Assembly (NCBI GenBank): GCA_022712895.1
Contig: JAFLJS010000028.1
Location: forward strand, 1-64,000
Origin: Desulfocapsa sp.
Lineage (GTDB): Bacteria > Desulfobacterota > Desulfobulbia > Desulfobulbales > Desulfocapsaceae
Reading direction: 5' to 3'
Length of the DNA: 64,000 nucleotides
Both the position numbers and the translations under genes were made by a program. The notes under the pieces are model-generated. The model saw nothing but the letters and a program-made list of their open reading frames with translations. It ran no database searches and had not been told where the DNA came from. Positions 1-10,040 of this stretch are shown in pieces (position 1 is the stretch's first letter; every line of letters begins with the position of its first letter).

Positions 1-139
1 ACTCTCCATCTCCTTCGTTGCTGCACATTTTCTATCATTACGACGTACCTTAGTACGCCGAAATAATAGAAAATATTTGCGCCTCGGATATGAAGTTTTT
101 TACTTAACCATCTAAATTCTGGGTTTTTACGAGTTTATC
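1..139 (+). repeat. Palindromic repeat, copy 1 (incomplete at window edge)
   Basis: The first ~139 bases match the repeat at 36302-36497 almost base for base. The shared parts are a stretch beginning ACTCTCCATCTCCTTCGTTG, an imperfect palindrome around a central GTAC...GTAC, and an outer block ending GTTTTTACGAGTTTATC. This copy lacks about 22 bases that the second copy has before that outer block, and its left end lies outside the window. A stem position that is A-T in copy 2 is C-G here (bases 32 and 70), which suggests the fold is maintained. The outer block supplies the last codons and stop of the broken gene at 104-566. Confidence 0.8.
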
Positions 140-566
140 AAACTTCACTTTTCCCCATAAACTCACCTTTGCAGAATCATACGCAAATGTGATATACACC
201 CTGGCCGGAGCATCATCTCTTTTTTTTTTGGGTAATATCGGCTGATGTTATAATATCTTGAATTTTCCAGCTGAAAGATACCTCTGGGTAGAGGCTTGGA
301 TCAATACTGATTCTACGAACCAGCCCTGAAGAGCCCGCCCGACTCGTCGCCTGAACACTTCCCCTCTTCCCGTCATGGACAAGTCTATAGCTGGTGTACG
401 TTTTTACACCAGCAAACTCCAGCACTTCCCAGTAATCCGGGTATACGCCATTCTGAGCATTCGCTGTGAAGTTACCTGCCACAATCGAATCACCAGCCGA
501 CGCCATCGCCATACCCGTGACAGAAAAACAGAGCACAACAATAATGTTCAAGAAAAGGTGACTCAT
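104..566 (-). pseudogene. DUF3047 family exported protein, frameshifted and truncated
   Basis: The reading frame from 566 encodes a signal peptide (hydrophobic to about residue 23, ending MAMASA) and a domain resembling DUF3047, with a 'SRAGSSGLVRRI' stretch and the 'DPSLYPEVSFSWKI' core. The frame stops at 213, just after a run of ten A residues (220-229). If one A is removed, translation continues as DDAPARVYITFAYDSAKV, the expected next DUF3047 motif, and then runs into the palindromic repeat and stops at 104. DUF3047 proteins are usually about 220-240 residues; this one would be about 153. The gene is therefore broken by a homopolymer frameshift (or a sequencing error there) and its C terminus is replaced by repeat sequence. 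The DUF3047 assignment is from recalled family motifs; function is unknown. Confidence 0.7.
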
Positions 567-754
567 ACAATTACCGTTTGCTACAACTGCTGGCAGTACG
601 TTCAGGACTATTTCTTCGAAATGACTACTCGAGAAAAAGATACCATATTTTTACTTACTCAAAAATCGGAAAAGTCTTGATACCACAGAAGACTTCTCTC
701 ACGTGGAAAGACTTGCCCTTAACGATTGGCAGAAATCACGACCAGGCAAGTAGG

Positions 755-1831
755 TTACTCCAAGATCAATCCTTGCTTATTGAGTAAAGCAAAAGTCGCA
801 TCCACCACCTGGTTCACCGTAATTGTCCTCATGCATTTCTTCACATCGTCAGTCAAAAGACACTGACGTTTAAAGCATGGGCTACACGGTAAACTGCTAC
901 GCAACACATGATGGCCAGCACCGTGAGGCCCGGTTCGCCAGGGAGCAGTGGGGCCAAACAGTGCAAACACTGGAGTTCCTACAGCTGCAGAAATATGCAT
1001 GGGACCGGTATCGGTGGAAATTACCACATTTGCAAGTTCATACAGGGCAGCCAGCTCTTTGAGGCTCGACTTTCCCGTAAGATCAAGACTGCTCTGTGTC
1101 ATGTTTCCTTGAATTTCCTGAATCGTTTTTCTGTCGGCTGCACCACCCGTAAAAACGACAAAAACACCTTTAGCAGCCAGACAATCTGCCACTTCGGAAA
1201 ATTTATTATTATACCAGAGTTTTGTATCCCACTTTGTTTGAGGATTAAGAGCAATTAACGCTTGTTGATTTTTCTTATAACCAGCATCATTAAGTAACTG
1301 ATTAACTTTCTGCCGATGAATTTCGGTGATTGGAAAATTGTAAACCACTTCCTTACATGGAACATCAACTGCCTCAAGCAATAGCAGCTCTCTATCCAAG
1401 GCATGAATTTCCATATCAACGGCGGGTACTTTTTTGTTCAGGAAAATATAACTGCATTCAGAATGCTGCATTCCTCTTCCAAATCCCACACGTTTTTTCC
1501 CTCTGGACAACCAAACCCAGACACCACTTTTGAGCAAGCCCTGGAAATCAAAAACCAGGTCATACTCTCTCTCACGAAGCTGGCTGACAAAGTTCCTGAC
1601 TTGTGCCAAGGTACTTCGCCAGGCACCAGCACGAAAGTCTTTCACCCATTTCTGACGTTTAGAGATAAGAACCCTGTCAACTGATTTATGCCCGAGAATA
1701 AGATCTGATGCAGCTTCTTCCACAAGCCAGGTGATATGTGCTTCAGGAAAATGATCTCTCAGACAATTTAATGCTGGCATGGTATGGGTAACATCACCAA
1801 TGGCACTGGTTTTAACAATAAGGATATTCAT
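755..1831 (-). CDS. waaC: Lipopolysaccharide heptosyltransferase I-like glycosyltransferase
   Basis: A family 9 glycosyltransferase of about 358 residues that would transfer ADP-heptose to the Kdo/heptose inner core of LPS at the cytoplasmic face of the inner membrane. The N terminus MNILIVKTSAIGDVTHTMPA is the classic start of WaaC/RfaF proteins. The C-terminal nucleotide-sugar site is seen as STDTGPMHISAAVGTPVFALFGPT, followed by a Cys-containing PCSPCFKRQC stretch common in this family. A longer reading from a TTG at 1873 adds 14 residues but moves the start away from the family consensus, so the ATG at 1831 is preferred; neither has a strong ribosome binding site. It lies alone, downstream of the hybrid kinase on the same strand. 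Specificity (heptosyltransferase I versus II or III) is inferred only from the N-terminal motif. Confidence 0.85.
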   Translation of the reverse strand: MNILIVKTSAIGDVTHTMPALNCLRDHFPEAHITWLVEEAASDLILGHKSVDRVLISKRQKWVKDFRAGAWRSTLAQVRNFVSQLREREYDLVFDFQGLLKSGVWVWLSRGKKRVGFGRGMQHSECSYIFLNKKVPAVDMEIHALDRELLLLEAVDVPCKEVVYNFPITEIHRQKVNQLLNDAGYKKNQQALIALNPQTKWDTKLWYNNKFSEVADCLAAKGVFVVFTGGAADRKTIQEIQGNMTQSSLDLTGKSSLKELAALYELANVVISTDTGPMHISAAVGTPVFALFGPTAPWRTGPHGAGHHVLRSSLPCSPCFKRQCLLTDDVKKCMRTITVNQVVDATFALLNKQGLILE

Positions 1832-1925
1832 ACGAAGGACATATACGACAGTTTGCCAAATAAATCTTGTCAAAAAAAAGGGTTGTGAGCAGGCAAATAG
1901 AAGGAGTGGAAAGTAAATAAACGGT

Positions 1926-4685
1926 TCATATTTGGGTGAGCATCAACTCTAACTCTCCCCTAACTTCTTGAAATTCAAGATCGAGCTCAGCTGAGAGTCG
2001 CTGTGCCTCTTTTCGTTCAAGTCTGTTCTGTCGGGCCAGCGCTTCAAGTTCCTGACAAATTGCAGCAAAGAACTCAGCACCTATCTGACCATTGGTGGAT
2101 TTCATGGTATGTGCTGCTTTCCAGATTACTTCTTGATCAAAGGCGTTAATACCCTGCTGAATTGCATCAAGCAGTGCAGGTGCACACTCAAGATAGTGTT
2201 TAATCATTCTCCTCTGAACATTTTCCTGCCCGGAATGCGTAAGATTTTTAAACATATTCAACATCTCAGGATTAAGATGTTGCATTTTGACAGTATGCGA
2301 GGAGTAAATGGTACGGGAATGATTCTGTGTCTGAACACTTTTTCCGTGTAGTAACCTACCTATAACATTAAAGAGTTGTTTATCATTGAAGGGTTTACTC
2401 TGGTAGTCATCCATTCCGGCGGCAAAACATTGCATACGATCCGCTGCCATGGCATGAGCCGTCATAGCGATGATTGGAATATGCCCACCGCCAAGATTTG
2501 TTTTTAAAGCCTGGATCAGGCTAACTGGCAAATCGAGGACAATCTCTTCACCTTTTTCACTGGCCCTGATCACAGAACTAGCCATAAGTCCATCCATACG
2601 CGGCATCTGTACATCCATAAGGATGATATCATAACGATCTTTAGCCAATATCTCTAAGGCCTCCAAACCATCATTTGCCATCATCACTTTATGATCTTCC
2701 TGCTCAAGGATTATTCTGGCTATGTCCTGATTAAACTCATTATCTTCAACCAGAAGAACTCGCAGAGGTGGCAGGGGAACAGACAACCCATCAAATTCAT
2801 CTCGAGTGGGAAGCTCATCGCGCCCAGCCAGATCGACAACGACGGTAAAAGTAAACACAGACCCCTGGTTAAGCACACTGCTTACCTGAATATCTCCGCC
2901 CATAAGCTGACAGATCTGTTTACAAATAGACAGACCAAGACCTGTTCCACCAAATTTTCTGGTGGTACTGCTGTCAGCCTGGGTGAACAGATCAAAAATA
3001 TTTTCCACATTCTCCGGGCTAATGCCAACTCCGGTGTCAGTGATAATAAATTGCAAGACACAATTTTTTTCTGTTTTTGAATGAAGACTTGCTCGCAGTG
3101 TAACCGTTCCCTGATCAGTGAATTTGATTCCGTTACTTAACACATTCAAAATGACCTGGCGAAGACGCAGACTGTCACCACGTACAGCGGCAGGGATATC
3201 TTCAGCAACCTCAGCTTTAAGGGTAATCTTCTTGTCTTTTGCCAGGATAGTCATGGTCTGAACAGCCAGATCAACAATTTTTCCCGGAGAAAACGGATGT
3301 TCTTCAAGTTCAAGCTGCCCCGCTTCAATCTTCGACAGGTCAAGAATATCATTCACCAGACACAATAACGAATCTGAAGAAACTTTCACCGACTCCAGGT
3401 AATGTATCTGCTGCGCTGTGAGTGAGGTGTTGAGGGTGAGATTGGTCATGCCTATAATAGCATTCATTGGCGTTCTTATCTCATGGCTCATATTAGCCAG
3501 GAATTCAGACTTTATCCTATCAGCTTTTTCTGCAACTCTTCTGGCCTCAGCAAGTTCATTATAGCTTTTCTCAAGGTTCCCCATCATTTCATTGAAATCA
3601 ATAGCCATCTGCTCCATCTCATCAAGGGAACCTTTTGCTATTTTATCTTCTGGAACCGGAAGACGCATCCCTAACCCACCATCACCTACTGCTACGGAAC
3701 GCAAGACATCAATGAGACGATTCAACTGACCAAAAATTCGAATCTTCAAAAAAACGATGAGAATAATTGAGACAATGACTGAGATGACAATGGGAATAAG
3801 CAGGTTGATAAGGAGATGTCTCTGCTCTCTGAAAAACGGGCTACTGTCAGTGGCTACCACCAAGTTAGCAATTGTCAAACCCTGAAAATCAGCAATAGGC
3901 TTTACATCTGTAAAGTATGATTTCCCGTTCAGCTTCAACATACCATTTTCCGGATACGGAACCTGGCGACTGGGCAAACTGCTAAGCGCTGTATTGTTGT
4001 TTCTATCAAAATAAATAACACTGTCTTCAACAATCTCTTCCATTTTCCCCGCAAGTTCTTTGTTACCATTAATAAATTTTACCAACACAAAATAACCGGA
4101 TATTTCTCCGGTATCGTGAAGTAAATGAACAAGGGACTTAAAGCAGAGAATGTGACTCTGGGTTATGTCAAACTCCAGGTATGGCAACTGCTGAGCAACG
4201 ATATCCGCAGGAATCTGGGAGACCCCTATACGTTCGTTGAGATCATCAAGCAGTATACTGTAATCCAGAGGATTGGGTAATACACTCTGCATTCGATGAT
4301 TGGTGGTCAGAAGCTTTCCATTCTCATTAAAAAAGAAGATAATATCGAGTTTATGAATATGAGCAATTGTATCCAACATGATTTTGATGGACTTAATTTT
4401 ATCATAATCAAGGAAGTTAGCAATTTTCTGATTCTGTTCTCGAATGATGGAAAGTGTATTGCGATGATTTTCCAATTCGTTGTTGTGAATAGCCTCAAGC
4501 ATCCCTAGTTTGACCGTCAAATCAATAGCTCGGTGTTGCTGTGCAAAGATATTTTGCTGCACGTAAATATATGTCCCACTGCCGATAATTGCCAAAACTA
4601 ACAAGACAAACAGGAGTGCGATGTATTTGCGGAGCACTGTCTTACGACCATACTTTGCCTGACTCGCTGTTGAGAATTGACTCAA
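1926..4685 (-). CDS. Membrane-bound hybrid sensor histidine kinase (BarA-like)
   Basis: About 919 residues. Order: membrane segment near residues 20-40; a periplasmic sensor of about 250 residues that looks like a CACHE fold; a second membrane segment near 295-315; HAMP; phosphoacceptor domain with [16 protein letters not shown] (His about 401); HATPase with [16 protein letters not shown] and GGTGLGLSI; a receiver with [10 protein letters not shown] and phosphoacceptor Asp in [11 protein letters not shown]; and an Hpt domain with [13 protein letters not shown]. This is a complete internal phosphorelay, but no output regulator is adjacent. The frame is open to an ATG-like start at 4799, but that overlaps the rhodanese by over 100 bases. 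A TTG at 4685 with AGGA about 11 bases upstream starts just after the rhodanese stop and is preferred. Cotranscription with the rhodanese is likely, so redox or sulfur sensing is possible (inference). Confidence 0.9.
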   Translation of the reverse strand: MSQFSTASQAKYGRKTVLRKYIALLFVLLVLAIIGSGTYIYVQQNIFAQQHRAIDLTVKLGMLEAIHNNELENHRNTLSIIREQNQKIANFLDYDKIKSIKIMLDTIAHIHKLDIIFFFNENGKLLTTNHRMQSVLPNPLDYSILLDDLNERIGVSQIPADIVAQQLPYLEFDITQSHILCFKSLVHLLHDTGEISGYFVLVKFINGNKELAGKMEEIVEDSVIYFDRNNNTALSSLPSRQVPYPENGMLKLNGKSYFTDVKPIADFQGLTIANLVVATDSSPFFREQRHLLINLLIPIVISVIVSIILIVFLKIRIFGQLNRLIDVLRSVAVGDGGLGMRLPVPEDKIAKGSLDEMEQMAIDFNEMMGNLEKSYNELAEARRVAEKADRIKSEFLANMSHEIRTPMNAIIGMTNLTLNTSLTAQQIHYLESVKVSSDSLLCLVNDILDLSKIEAGQLELEEHPFSPGKIVDLAVQTMTILAKDKKITLKAEVAEDIPAAVRGDSLRLRQVILNVLSNGIKFTDQGTVTLRASLHSKTEKNCVLQFIITDTGVGISPENVENIFDLFTQADSSTTRKFGGTGLGLSICKQICQLMGGDIQVSSVLNQGSVFTFTVVVDLAGRDELPTRDEFDGLSVPLPPLRVLLVEDNEFNQDIARIILEQEDHKVMMANDGLEALEILAKDRYDIILMDVQMPRMDGLMASSVIRASEKGEEIVLDLPVSLIQALKTNLGGGHIPIIAMTAHAMAADRMQCFAAGMDDYQSKPFNDKQLFNVIGRLLHGKSVQTQNHSRTIYSSHTVKMQHLNPEMLNMFKNLTHSGQENVQRRMIKHYLECAPALLDAIQQGINAFDQEVIWKAAHTMKSTNGQIGAEFFAAICQELEALARQNRLERKEAQRLSAELDLEFQEVRGELELMLTQI

Positions 4686-4692
4686 AATGGTT

Positions 4693-5496
4693 TTATTCCT
4701 GTGGGATATAACGTAAGTCTGATTTATCAAAACGATCTCGTTCTTCAACCGCTCTTTGTTCTGCCTTCCAGCGCTCGATTCCACCCTTAAGAACACCAAA
4801 CACTTTATATCCTTTCCCCTGCAAAAACTTTGCAGCTATAACAGACTGACGCATGGCCCAATCCGTTATGATAAGAGGCTTATTTTGAGGGATTTCAGTA
4901 TACCACTTGTCTAAATGCACTAGAGGACAAAAATAAGCGCCTTCAATAAATGAACCATTTTTTATAAAATCACTGGGCCGCACATCAAGTATATAAAGAT
5001 CATCACTTTTGAGCAGTTGTTCCAGGTTTACCGGCGATACTTTGTTTACTTTTTGAGATTGCCATTTTTTATTAACCACCATTGGATAGTTAAACTTACG
5101 CCACTCCGGAATTCCTCCAACAAAGGAAAAGACATTATTATAACCAAGATCTGCTGCAAAACCTGCAGCACGAGTGCTGTAAGGTCACCTTATCCCCATG
5201 CAATAGAAAATAAGGATCGTATTCATATCTTCCGGTAACTTTTCAGTAACCTTCATGGTGATAACCGGAATATTGATTGAAGTCGGAATGTGCTGAATTT
5301 CAAATTCTATAGCACTTAAGGTATTGATGAGAACAACATTCCCATTATCCACCATATTTTTCACTTCCGGGGCGGTTAGGGATTGTATTTTTTCTGCCTG
5401 CGCAGAGGACAACAAAAACATGCCGCAGCTAACACACAGAAGTAGGAAAGCAACAGATCGTTTCCGTAATATCCTCACGCAACACACCCCTTTCAT
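4693..5496 (-). CDS. Exported tandem rhodanese, predicted selenoprotein (UGA at 5185-5187)
   Basis: Two open stretches (5496-5188 and on to 4693) are in the same frame, separated only by a TGA at 5187-5185. Read through, they give 267 residues: a signal peptide (1-35), rhodanese domain 1 (about 37-135) and domain 2 (about 150-255). The TGA is codon 104 in the loop FYCMGIR-U-PYSTRAA. Related deltaproteobacterial rhodaneses, as recalled, have Cys there (YCxGxKCPLS), so Sec replaces the second loop Cys and Cys99 is retained. Conserved rhodanese sequence ([15 protein letters not shown]) continues after the UGA. Domain 2 has Asp where the catalytic Cys should be (ITDWAMRQS) and is probably inactive. 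A SECIS-like hairpin follows the UGA. The likely role is periplasmic sulfane-sulfur or selenium/thiol redox chemistry. The alternative, a recent nonsense mutation, fits poorly with the hairpin and the intact downstream frame. A GTG 18 bases inside is an alternative start. Confidence 0.82.
5152..5170 (-). promoter_or_regulatory. Bacterial SECIS-like hairpin after the rhodanese UGA
   Basis: On the minus strand, UGCUGCA (5170-5164) pairs perfectly with UGCAGCA (5158-5152) around a five-base loop GGUUU (5163-5159). The loop begins 21 bases after the UGA at 5185, inside the spacing known for bacterial SECIS elements, and opens with the GGU typical of SelB-recognised loops. A competing hairpin (CAGCAC/GTGCTG, 5179-5166) overlaps it. 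Confidence 0.75.
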
Positions 5497-6001
5497 TTTT
5501 TTTAATGATTTCGGAACTATTGAACAACCAAGCTGTCTTAGCGGTATCTCAACACGGCCACGTCAGAGACTACCGCCCCTAAGCATGCTTGTCAATAATC
5601 AAACGAACTTTAGAGGATAAAAATATTGAAGAGTAACTCACTATTTACTCATTACTTTTTCGGCATAAGCCACAAATAAAATACTTTACAAACAGTTCCA
5701 TTTCCCTGATTACCACCGAAGCTCAGCTTTTGTTGGTACTGCGTGCAAGAGACCACCCCTCTGTACGAATAATCCTTAACATTTATGGCACTTATCGCCT
5801 GGTGGGGCGATCTTCTGCATTGAAGTTTGTCGTTACCTGAGTTTTAATGGTAATCAAATACATTTTTACTAGAAATTTTATGGTAAAGATGACAGAATCT
5901 AAATAGAAACGCATCCCAAGTTATAGGCAAAATCTATTGTTCTATTACGTAGTTTTACAGAACAACAAGTTATCATCTAAAGAGGAGCAAAAACAAAAAA
6001 A
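5497..6001. other. Intergenic region between divergent genes
   Basis: About 505 bases between the rhodanese (minus) and the binding-protein operon (plus). It should contain promoters for both, but no -35/-10 pair stands out. A TGGCAC at 5786 resembles a -24 element but has no GC at the right distance. A ribosome binding site (AGAGGAG, about 5980) precedes the gene at 6002. No RNA gene or coding frame is seen. Confidence 0.5.
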
Positions 6002-7279
6002 ATGACTACAACGCTTCCTTTTCATAAATTTCAAACTACTCTATTTTGCGGTTTTTTCTTCCTTATCCTCTTTATTCTTCTCAGTTCCTGCCAGGAGTCC
6101 CAAAAGATTTCTGAATGCAAGGATACGCTAGGTTGCGTAACTATCTCAGCGGGTGCCCCCCTGCAAATCGGCGTGCTTCAGGCCCTGAGTGGACAGGTGG
6201 CTCCACTTGGTCAAGCCCAGCTAAGAGGCCTTGAGCTTGCACTAGACAAACGAGAGCACACACTGCTGGGTCACCGGATAGTCACACAAGTAGAAGACAC
6301 TGGTTGTACCGCCGAGGGAGGAGCAAATTCAGTCCTCAAACTGATAGCAAACCCACAAACTGTGGCGATTTTTGGTTCAACCTGTTCAGGGGCTGCTGCC
6401 ACAGCCTCGAAAGCAATGTCTGCGGCTGGACTTACTATGATCTCCGGGAACAACTCCGCCCCGTTTCTCACGTCCATTGCCGGCACTGCCGCTCCGAATT
6501 TCGAGAAAGGATATTTCAGAACAGCTGCCAATGAGGAAAATGCAGGAAAGGCTGCGGCAGAATACGTATACCTGAAACTCGGTCTTAAAAATGCCGCCAC
6601 AATCCATGACAATGACATTTACACACGTGGCCTAGTTGAAAGTTTTCAGAAAGCATTCCTGGAAATGGGTGGGAAGATTGTACTCGCTACTGCCATAAAC
6701 AAAGGTGATACTATGATGGAGCCAGTGCTACAGGCTGTGGGCAAATCTCAGACGCAGCTCTTGTTCTTTCCCTTGTTCCAACCGGAAGGCAACCATATCC
6801 TTCTACAAGCTAGAAAACTTTTCTCCTTTAACGAGATCCTACTCATTAGCGATGGCGCACTCATCGAACAGAGTTTTATCCAGGAAGTCGGAGATGCGGC
6901 AAAAGGAATGTACTTTGTCGGCCCCCAACGCCCCACTGGAACAGCAGTGATGCGTCTCACAGAAACATATCAAAAAAAGTACAATGAAGCTCCTTCAGCA
7001 AGCTACTTTTTCAGTGCCTTTGATGCCGCAGAGCTTCTGTTCCATGCAATTGAATCCATTGCCACACAGGGAAAAGATGGAACACTCCATATCGGTCGTG
7101 AAGCTCTGCGAAATGCCCTGTATAACACCTCAGCATACCACGGAGTAACCGGACTTTTGAGTTGTGATCAATTTGGAGATTGCGGAAATGCGGCCTTTAA
7201 TATTCTTCGTCTTGATGTTCCCGAACAGGGTATTGATGGCCTTGAATCTAATATTGTTCACTCATGGGTATCAAAATGA
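6002..7279 (+). CDS. ABC-type branched-chain amino acid/amide-like periplasmic binding lipoprotein
   Basis: A 425-residue type I periplasmic binding protein of the LivJ/Peripla_BP_6 group. The N terminus is a lipoprotein signal with lipobox LSSC (Cys30). The mature part begins with the typical LQIGVLQALSGQVAPLGQAQLRG and has the two-lobe pattern (IFGSTCSGAA, FRTAANEENAGKAAAEYVY, GKIVLATAINKGDTMMEP, YFFSAFDAAELLFHAI). No permease or ATPase genes follow. It is 31 bases upstream of a membrane hybrid kinase in the same orientation, so it more likely acts as a ligand-sensing partner of that kinase than as a transporter component (inference). A ribosome binding site is at about 5980. Confidence 0.88.
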   Translation: MTTTLPFHKFQTTLFCGFFFLILFILLSSCQESQKISECKDTLGCVTISAGAPLQIGVLQALSGQVAPLGQAQLRGLELALDKREHTLLGHRIVTQVEDTGCTAEGGANSVLKLIANPQTVAIFGSTCSGAAATASKAMSAAGLTMISGNNSAPFLTSIAGTAAPNFEKGYFRTAANEENAGKAAAEYVYLKLGLKNAATIHDNDIYTRGLVESFQKAFLEMGGKIVLATAINKGDTMMEPVLQAVGKSQTQLLFFPLFQPEGNHILLQARKLFSFNEILLISDGALIEQSFIQEVGDAAKGMYFVGPQRPTGTAVMRLTETYQKKYNEAPSASYFFSAFDAAELLFHAIESIATQGKDGTLHIGREALRNALYNTSAYHGVTGLLSCDQFGDCGNAAFNILRLDVPEQGIDGLESNIVHSWVSK

Positions 7280-7310
7280 ATAGAACTTCTTTCGAAACTC
7301 ACAGGCTCCC

Positions 7311-10040
7311 ATGAAACGATTATTGCCACACTGGAATACACTGGGTCTTACGAAAAAATTCAGCCTTGTTTTCAGTCTGCTCTTCTCCTTTATTTTTATT
7401 ATTGCTGCAGTGAGTTACGTGTCTTTTCTTTACATTAACAAAGCTGAGAAAAACATCCTGAAAAGCATTCAGATTGAACGGTTGGTTCTGCAAATGAATC
7501 ATGGACAACAGAAAGCCAGGCAACTCATTGGTTCCTTCTTCCTCCACCAACAACAATCCTCTCTCCAAGAGGCCCATGAACGCTATGCCCAACCCTCTGT
7601 CAGTGAAATTGCACGTGTCATATCACTGAGCAATGAGTTAAAAAAACTTCTTTTTCATAAAACCGAATCTTCCATCAGAGGAATTACGCAGACAGATCTT
7701 AACCTCTACCTGGCATCTGCTAAACGTTTTGCAGACACGTCCATCGAAGCGGTGGAACTAGTCTCCCGAAGAGGAGCACCTGAAATAGGTGTCCAGGCCA
7801 GGTTACGCATCAATGCTACCTCGCTTGCAAAAGAGATACGTAACCATCCTTCATTACAAGTACAATACTTGAACATGGTGAGTATCTACAAAGACTATCT
7901 AATTTCAAGACAACGCCCCGTTATGCAGAGAGCACTGAATATGCTTAGCGAACTGCAAACTGTTATTACCCAAAATACTTCTTTCACAGCCAACGAAAAG
8001 GGCATCTTTCTAAAGCAATTTGTCAGTATGCGAAATCTTGCTCAAGAACTGCTCAATATTGACCTCGCAATATCCAGTACGATTAATGATTTTTCTCTCC
8101 AGGAGCAAATCACAGAACGTATCTCTCTGACCCTTATTCAACAAAGTCAGCAAGAAGTATCTTTTGCCCAGAATCATATCCAACTAACTCAGCAAATACT
8201 TGGTTATGTTATTTTGACCATAGCACTACTCGCTTTTTTTGCCGTCCTTAGCCTTGCCCGTCTTATGCAGGCAAGTGTCACCTATAGGGTTCTCAGCCTC
8301 GCAAAAGCTGCCAGAGAATACAGTAAAGGCAATATGGGAGTTCGGGTTCGGGTGGATGACGATGATGATGAACTTGGACTGCTTGGCACAAGTTTTAATT
8401 CCATGGCCGGACGTTTAAATGACCTGGTTATAACCCTCGAAGATAAGGTGGAAAAACGAACCGCAGACCTGGCTATTCGCGAAGCTTTCTATCGGCAGCT
8501 TTTCGACCATGGAAGTAATGCTATCGCAGTTTACAAAGCTGTGAACGAGGGACAGGACTTTGTATTCGTCGACTTCAATCAGGCAGGTGAAAAGATAGAA
8601 CACATTCAGAAAGAAGAAATTATAGGTAGAAAAGTGGATGAAGTGTTTCCAAGACTGAAAGACACTGGTCTGCTTGATACATTTCGGGAAGTGTGGAAAA
8701 GTGGTGAGCCATTATCTCATCCTGATTTTTACTATGAAGATAGTCGGATAGAAGGATGGCGACAAAATCGGGTTTACAAACTTCCAACTGGTGAAATTGT
8801 AGCGATGTATGATGATCTCACTAGGCAAAAACGTGCTGAGCAGGAAAAAGAGATTATGGAGCAGCAACTTCTGCAAGCGCAAAAGATGGAGGCAATTGGC
8901 CTGCTAGCTGGAGGAGTAGCCCACGATCTAAACAATATTCTCACGGCAGTGATAAACTACCCGGAAATCCTTTTGCTGCAATTACCAGAAGAAAGCCCAT
9001 TACGTACTCCCATAATCCAGATACGAGAATCAGGTTTACGTGCCGCCGCTGTGGTTGCCGACCTCCTCACCGTGGCACGTGGTGTCGCCAATAAAATGGA
9101 AACCGCTGACCTCAATCAATTGATAGCCACTTTCCTTGAGTCTTCGGAATTCGGTCAGATTAAAACTGACCATTCACATATTCACTATTCGGCAGATCTT
9201 GGAGAACATCTGTCAAACATTACCTGTTCAACCGTCCATGTGATAAAATGCATTATGAACCTGGTCATTAACGGATCCGAAGCAATTCCTGCAACAGGTG
9301 AAGTGACCATACAGTCCCGAAAAGAACTTCTCAACGCGCGTCAGGCTGTGAAATACTGTCTAGACCCTGTCTCATATATTGTACTGGCCATAAGCGATAC
9401 CGGGAAAGGCATTTCCGAAGCGGACTTAGATCATATCTTCGAACCCTTTTACACCAAAAAAGTAATGAGCAAAAAAAGTGGAACGGGTCTCGGTCTATCC
9501 ATTGTCTGGAACACTATGCAGGACCACGGTGGTGGTGTGGTCGTACACAGCAGTAAAAAAGGCACACGCTTTGATCTCTATTTCCCAATTTCTGCTGACC
9601 AGCATATTAAAAAGAAACTACTCCCGACACTTAATGAATTGAGAGGAAGTGGTGAAACAATTCTGATTGTTGACGACGAGCCACAACTACGAAAGATTGC
9701 CATGACAATTCTCCAGGAACTTGGTTATATAACTATTTGTAAAGAATCTGGAGAGGATGCGGTTTCGTATCTGCAAACACACTCCGTTGACTTACTGCTT
9801 CTCGACATGATTATGGATCCTGGTATGAATGGGCGTAAAACTTTCGAACAAATACTTCGCATACATCCCAAGCAGAAAGCCCTGCTCGTCAGTGGCTTTT
9901 CTGAAAACGCTGAAGTTGATAAAGCTCTGGCGCTGGGAGCTGGAGCTTTTATCAAAAAACCATATTCAATGTATGAACTCGGAGAAGCTATCCTTGATAT
10001 TTTGCAAAAAACAATGGAGTTAGCTTATGACAACCGTTAA
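7311..10040 (+). CDS. Membrane hybrid histidine kinase, PAS plus C-terminal receiver
   Basis: About 909 residues. Two membrane segments (about 15-40 and 296-318) flank a helical periplasmic region of about 250 residues, followed by HAMP with an acidic DDDDDELGLLG stretch, PAS (about 395-505), a phosphoacceptor domain with VAHDLNNILTAVINYPEIL, an HATPase domain ([17 protein letters not shown]), and a receiver opening LIVDDEPQLRK with phosphoacceptor Asp in LLLLDMIMDPGMNG. There is no DNA-binding output. The 3' end overlaps the start of the HDOD-GGDEF gene by 14 bases, so translation is coupled, and the preceding gene encodes a binding lipoprotein. This suggests a ligand-protein/kinase/c-di-GMP chain (inference). 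The kinase core and receiver closely resemble those of the gene at 42440-44356, which also neighbours an HDOD gene. Confidence 0.9.
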   Translation: MKRLLPHWNTLGLTKKFSLVFSLLFSFIFIIAAVSYVSFLYINKAEKNILKSIQIERLVLQMNHGQQKARQLIGSFFLHQQQSSLQEAHERYAQPSVSEIARVISLSNELKKLLFHKTESSIRGITQTDLNLYLASAKRFADTSIEAVELVSRRGAPEIGVQARLRINATSLAKEIRNHPSLQVQYLNMVSIYKDYLISRQRPVMQRALNMLSELQTVITQNTSFTANEKGIFLKQFVSMRNLAQELLNIDLAISSTINDFSLQEQITERISLTLIQQSQQEVSFAQNHIQLTQQILGYVILTIALLAFFAVLSLARLMQASVTYRVLSLAKAAREYSKGNMGVRVRVDDDDDELGLLGTSFNSMAGRLNDLVITLEDKVEKRTADLAIREAFYRQLFDHGSNAIAVYKAVNEGQDFVFVDFNQAGEKIEHIQKEEIIGRKVDEVFPRLKDTGLLDTFREVWKSGEPLSHPDFYYEDSRIEGWRQNRVYKLPTGEIVAMYDDLTRQKRAEQEKEIMEQQLLQAQKMEAIGLLAGGVAHDLNNILTAVINYPEILLLQLPEESPLRTPIIQIRESGLRAAAVVADLLTVARGVANKMETADLNQLIATFLESSEFGQIKTDHSHIHYSADLGEHLSNITCSTVHVIKCIMNLVINGSEAIPATGEVTIQSRKELLNARQAVKYCLDPVSYIVLAISDTGKGISEADLDHIFEPFYTKKVMSKKSGTGLGLSIVWNTMQDHGGGVVVHSSKKGTRFDLYFPISADQHIKKKLLPTLNELRGSGETILIVDDEPQLRKIAMTILQELGYITICKESGEDAVSYLQTHSVDLLLLDMIMDPGMNGRKTFEQILRIHPKQKALLVSGFSENAEVDKALALGAGAFIKKPYSMYELGEAILDILQKTMELAYDNR

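Noticed and set aside
4685-4799. Longer N terminus of the hybrid kinase starting at 4799
   Set aside because: It overlaps the rhodanese by over 100 bases and adds polar residues unlike a kinase leader; the TTG at 4685 has better context.
5166-5179. Short hairpin CAGCAC/GTGCTG directly after the rhodanese UGA as the SECIS
   Set aside because: Its loop begins only about 11 bases after the UGA and lacks a leading GG; the overlapping hairpin at 5152-5170 fits better.
5786-5800. TGGCAC as a sigma-54 -24 box before the binding-protein gene
   Set aside because: The following GC is eight bases from GG, not ten, so spacing does not fit.
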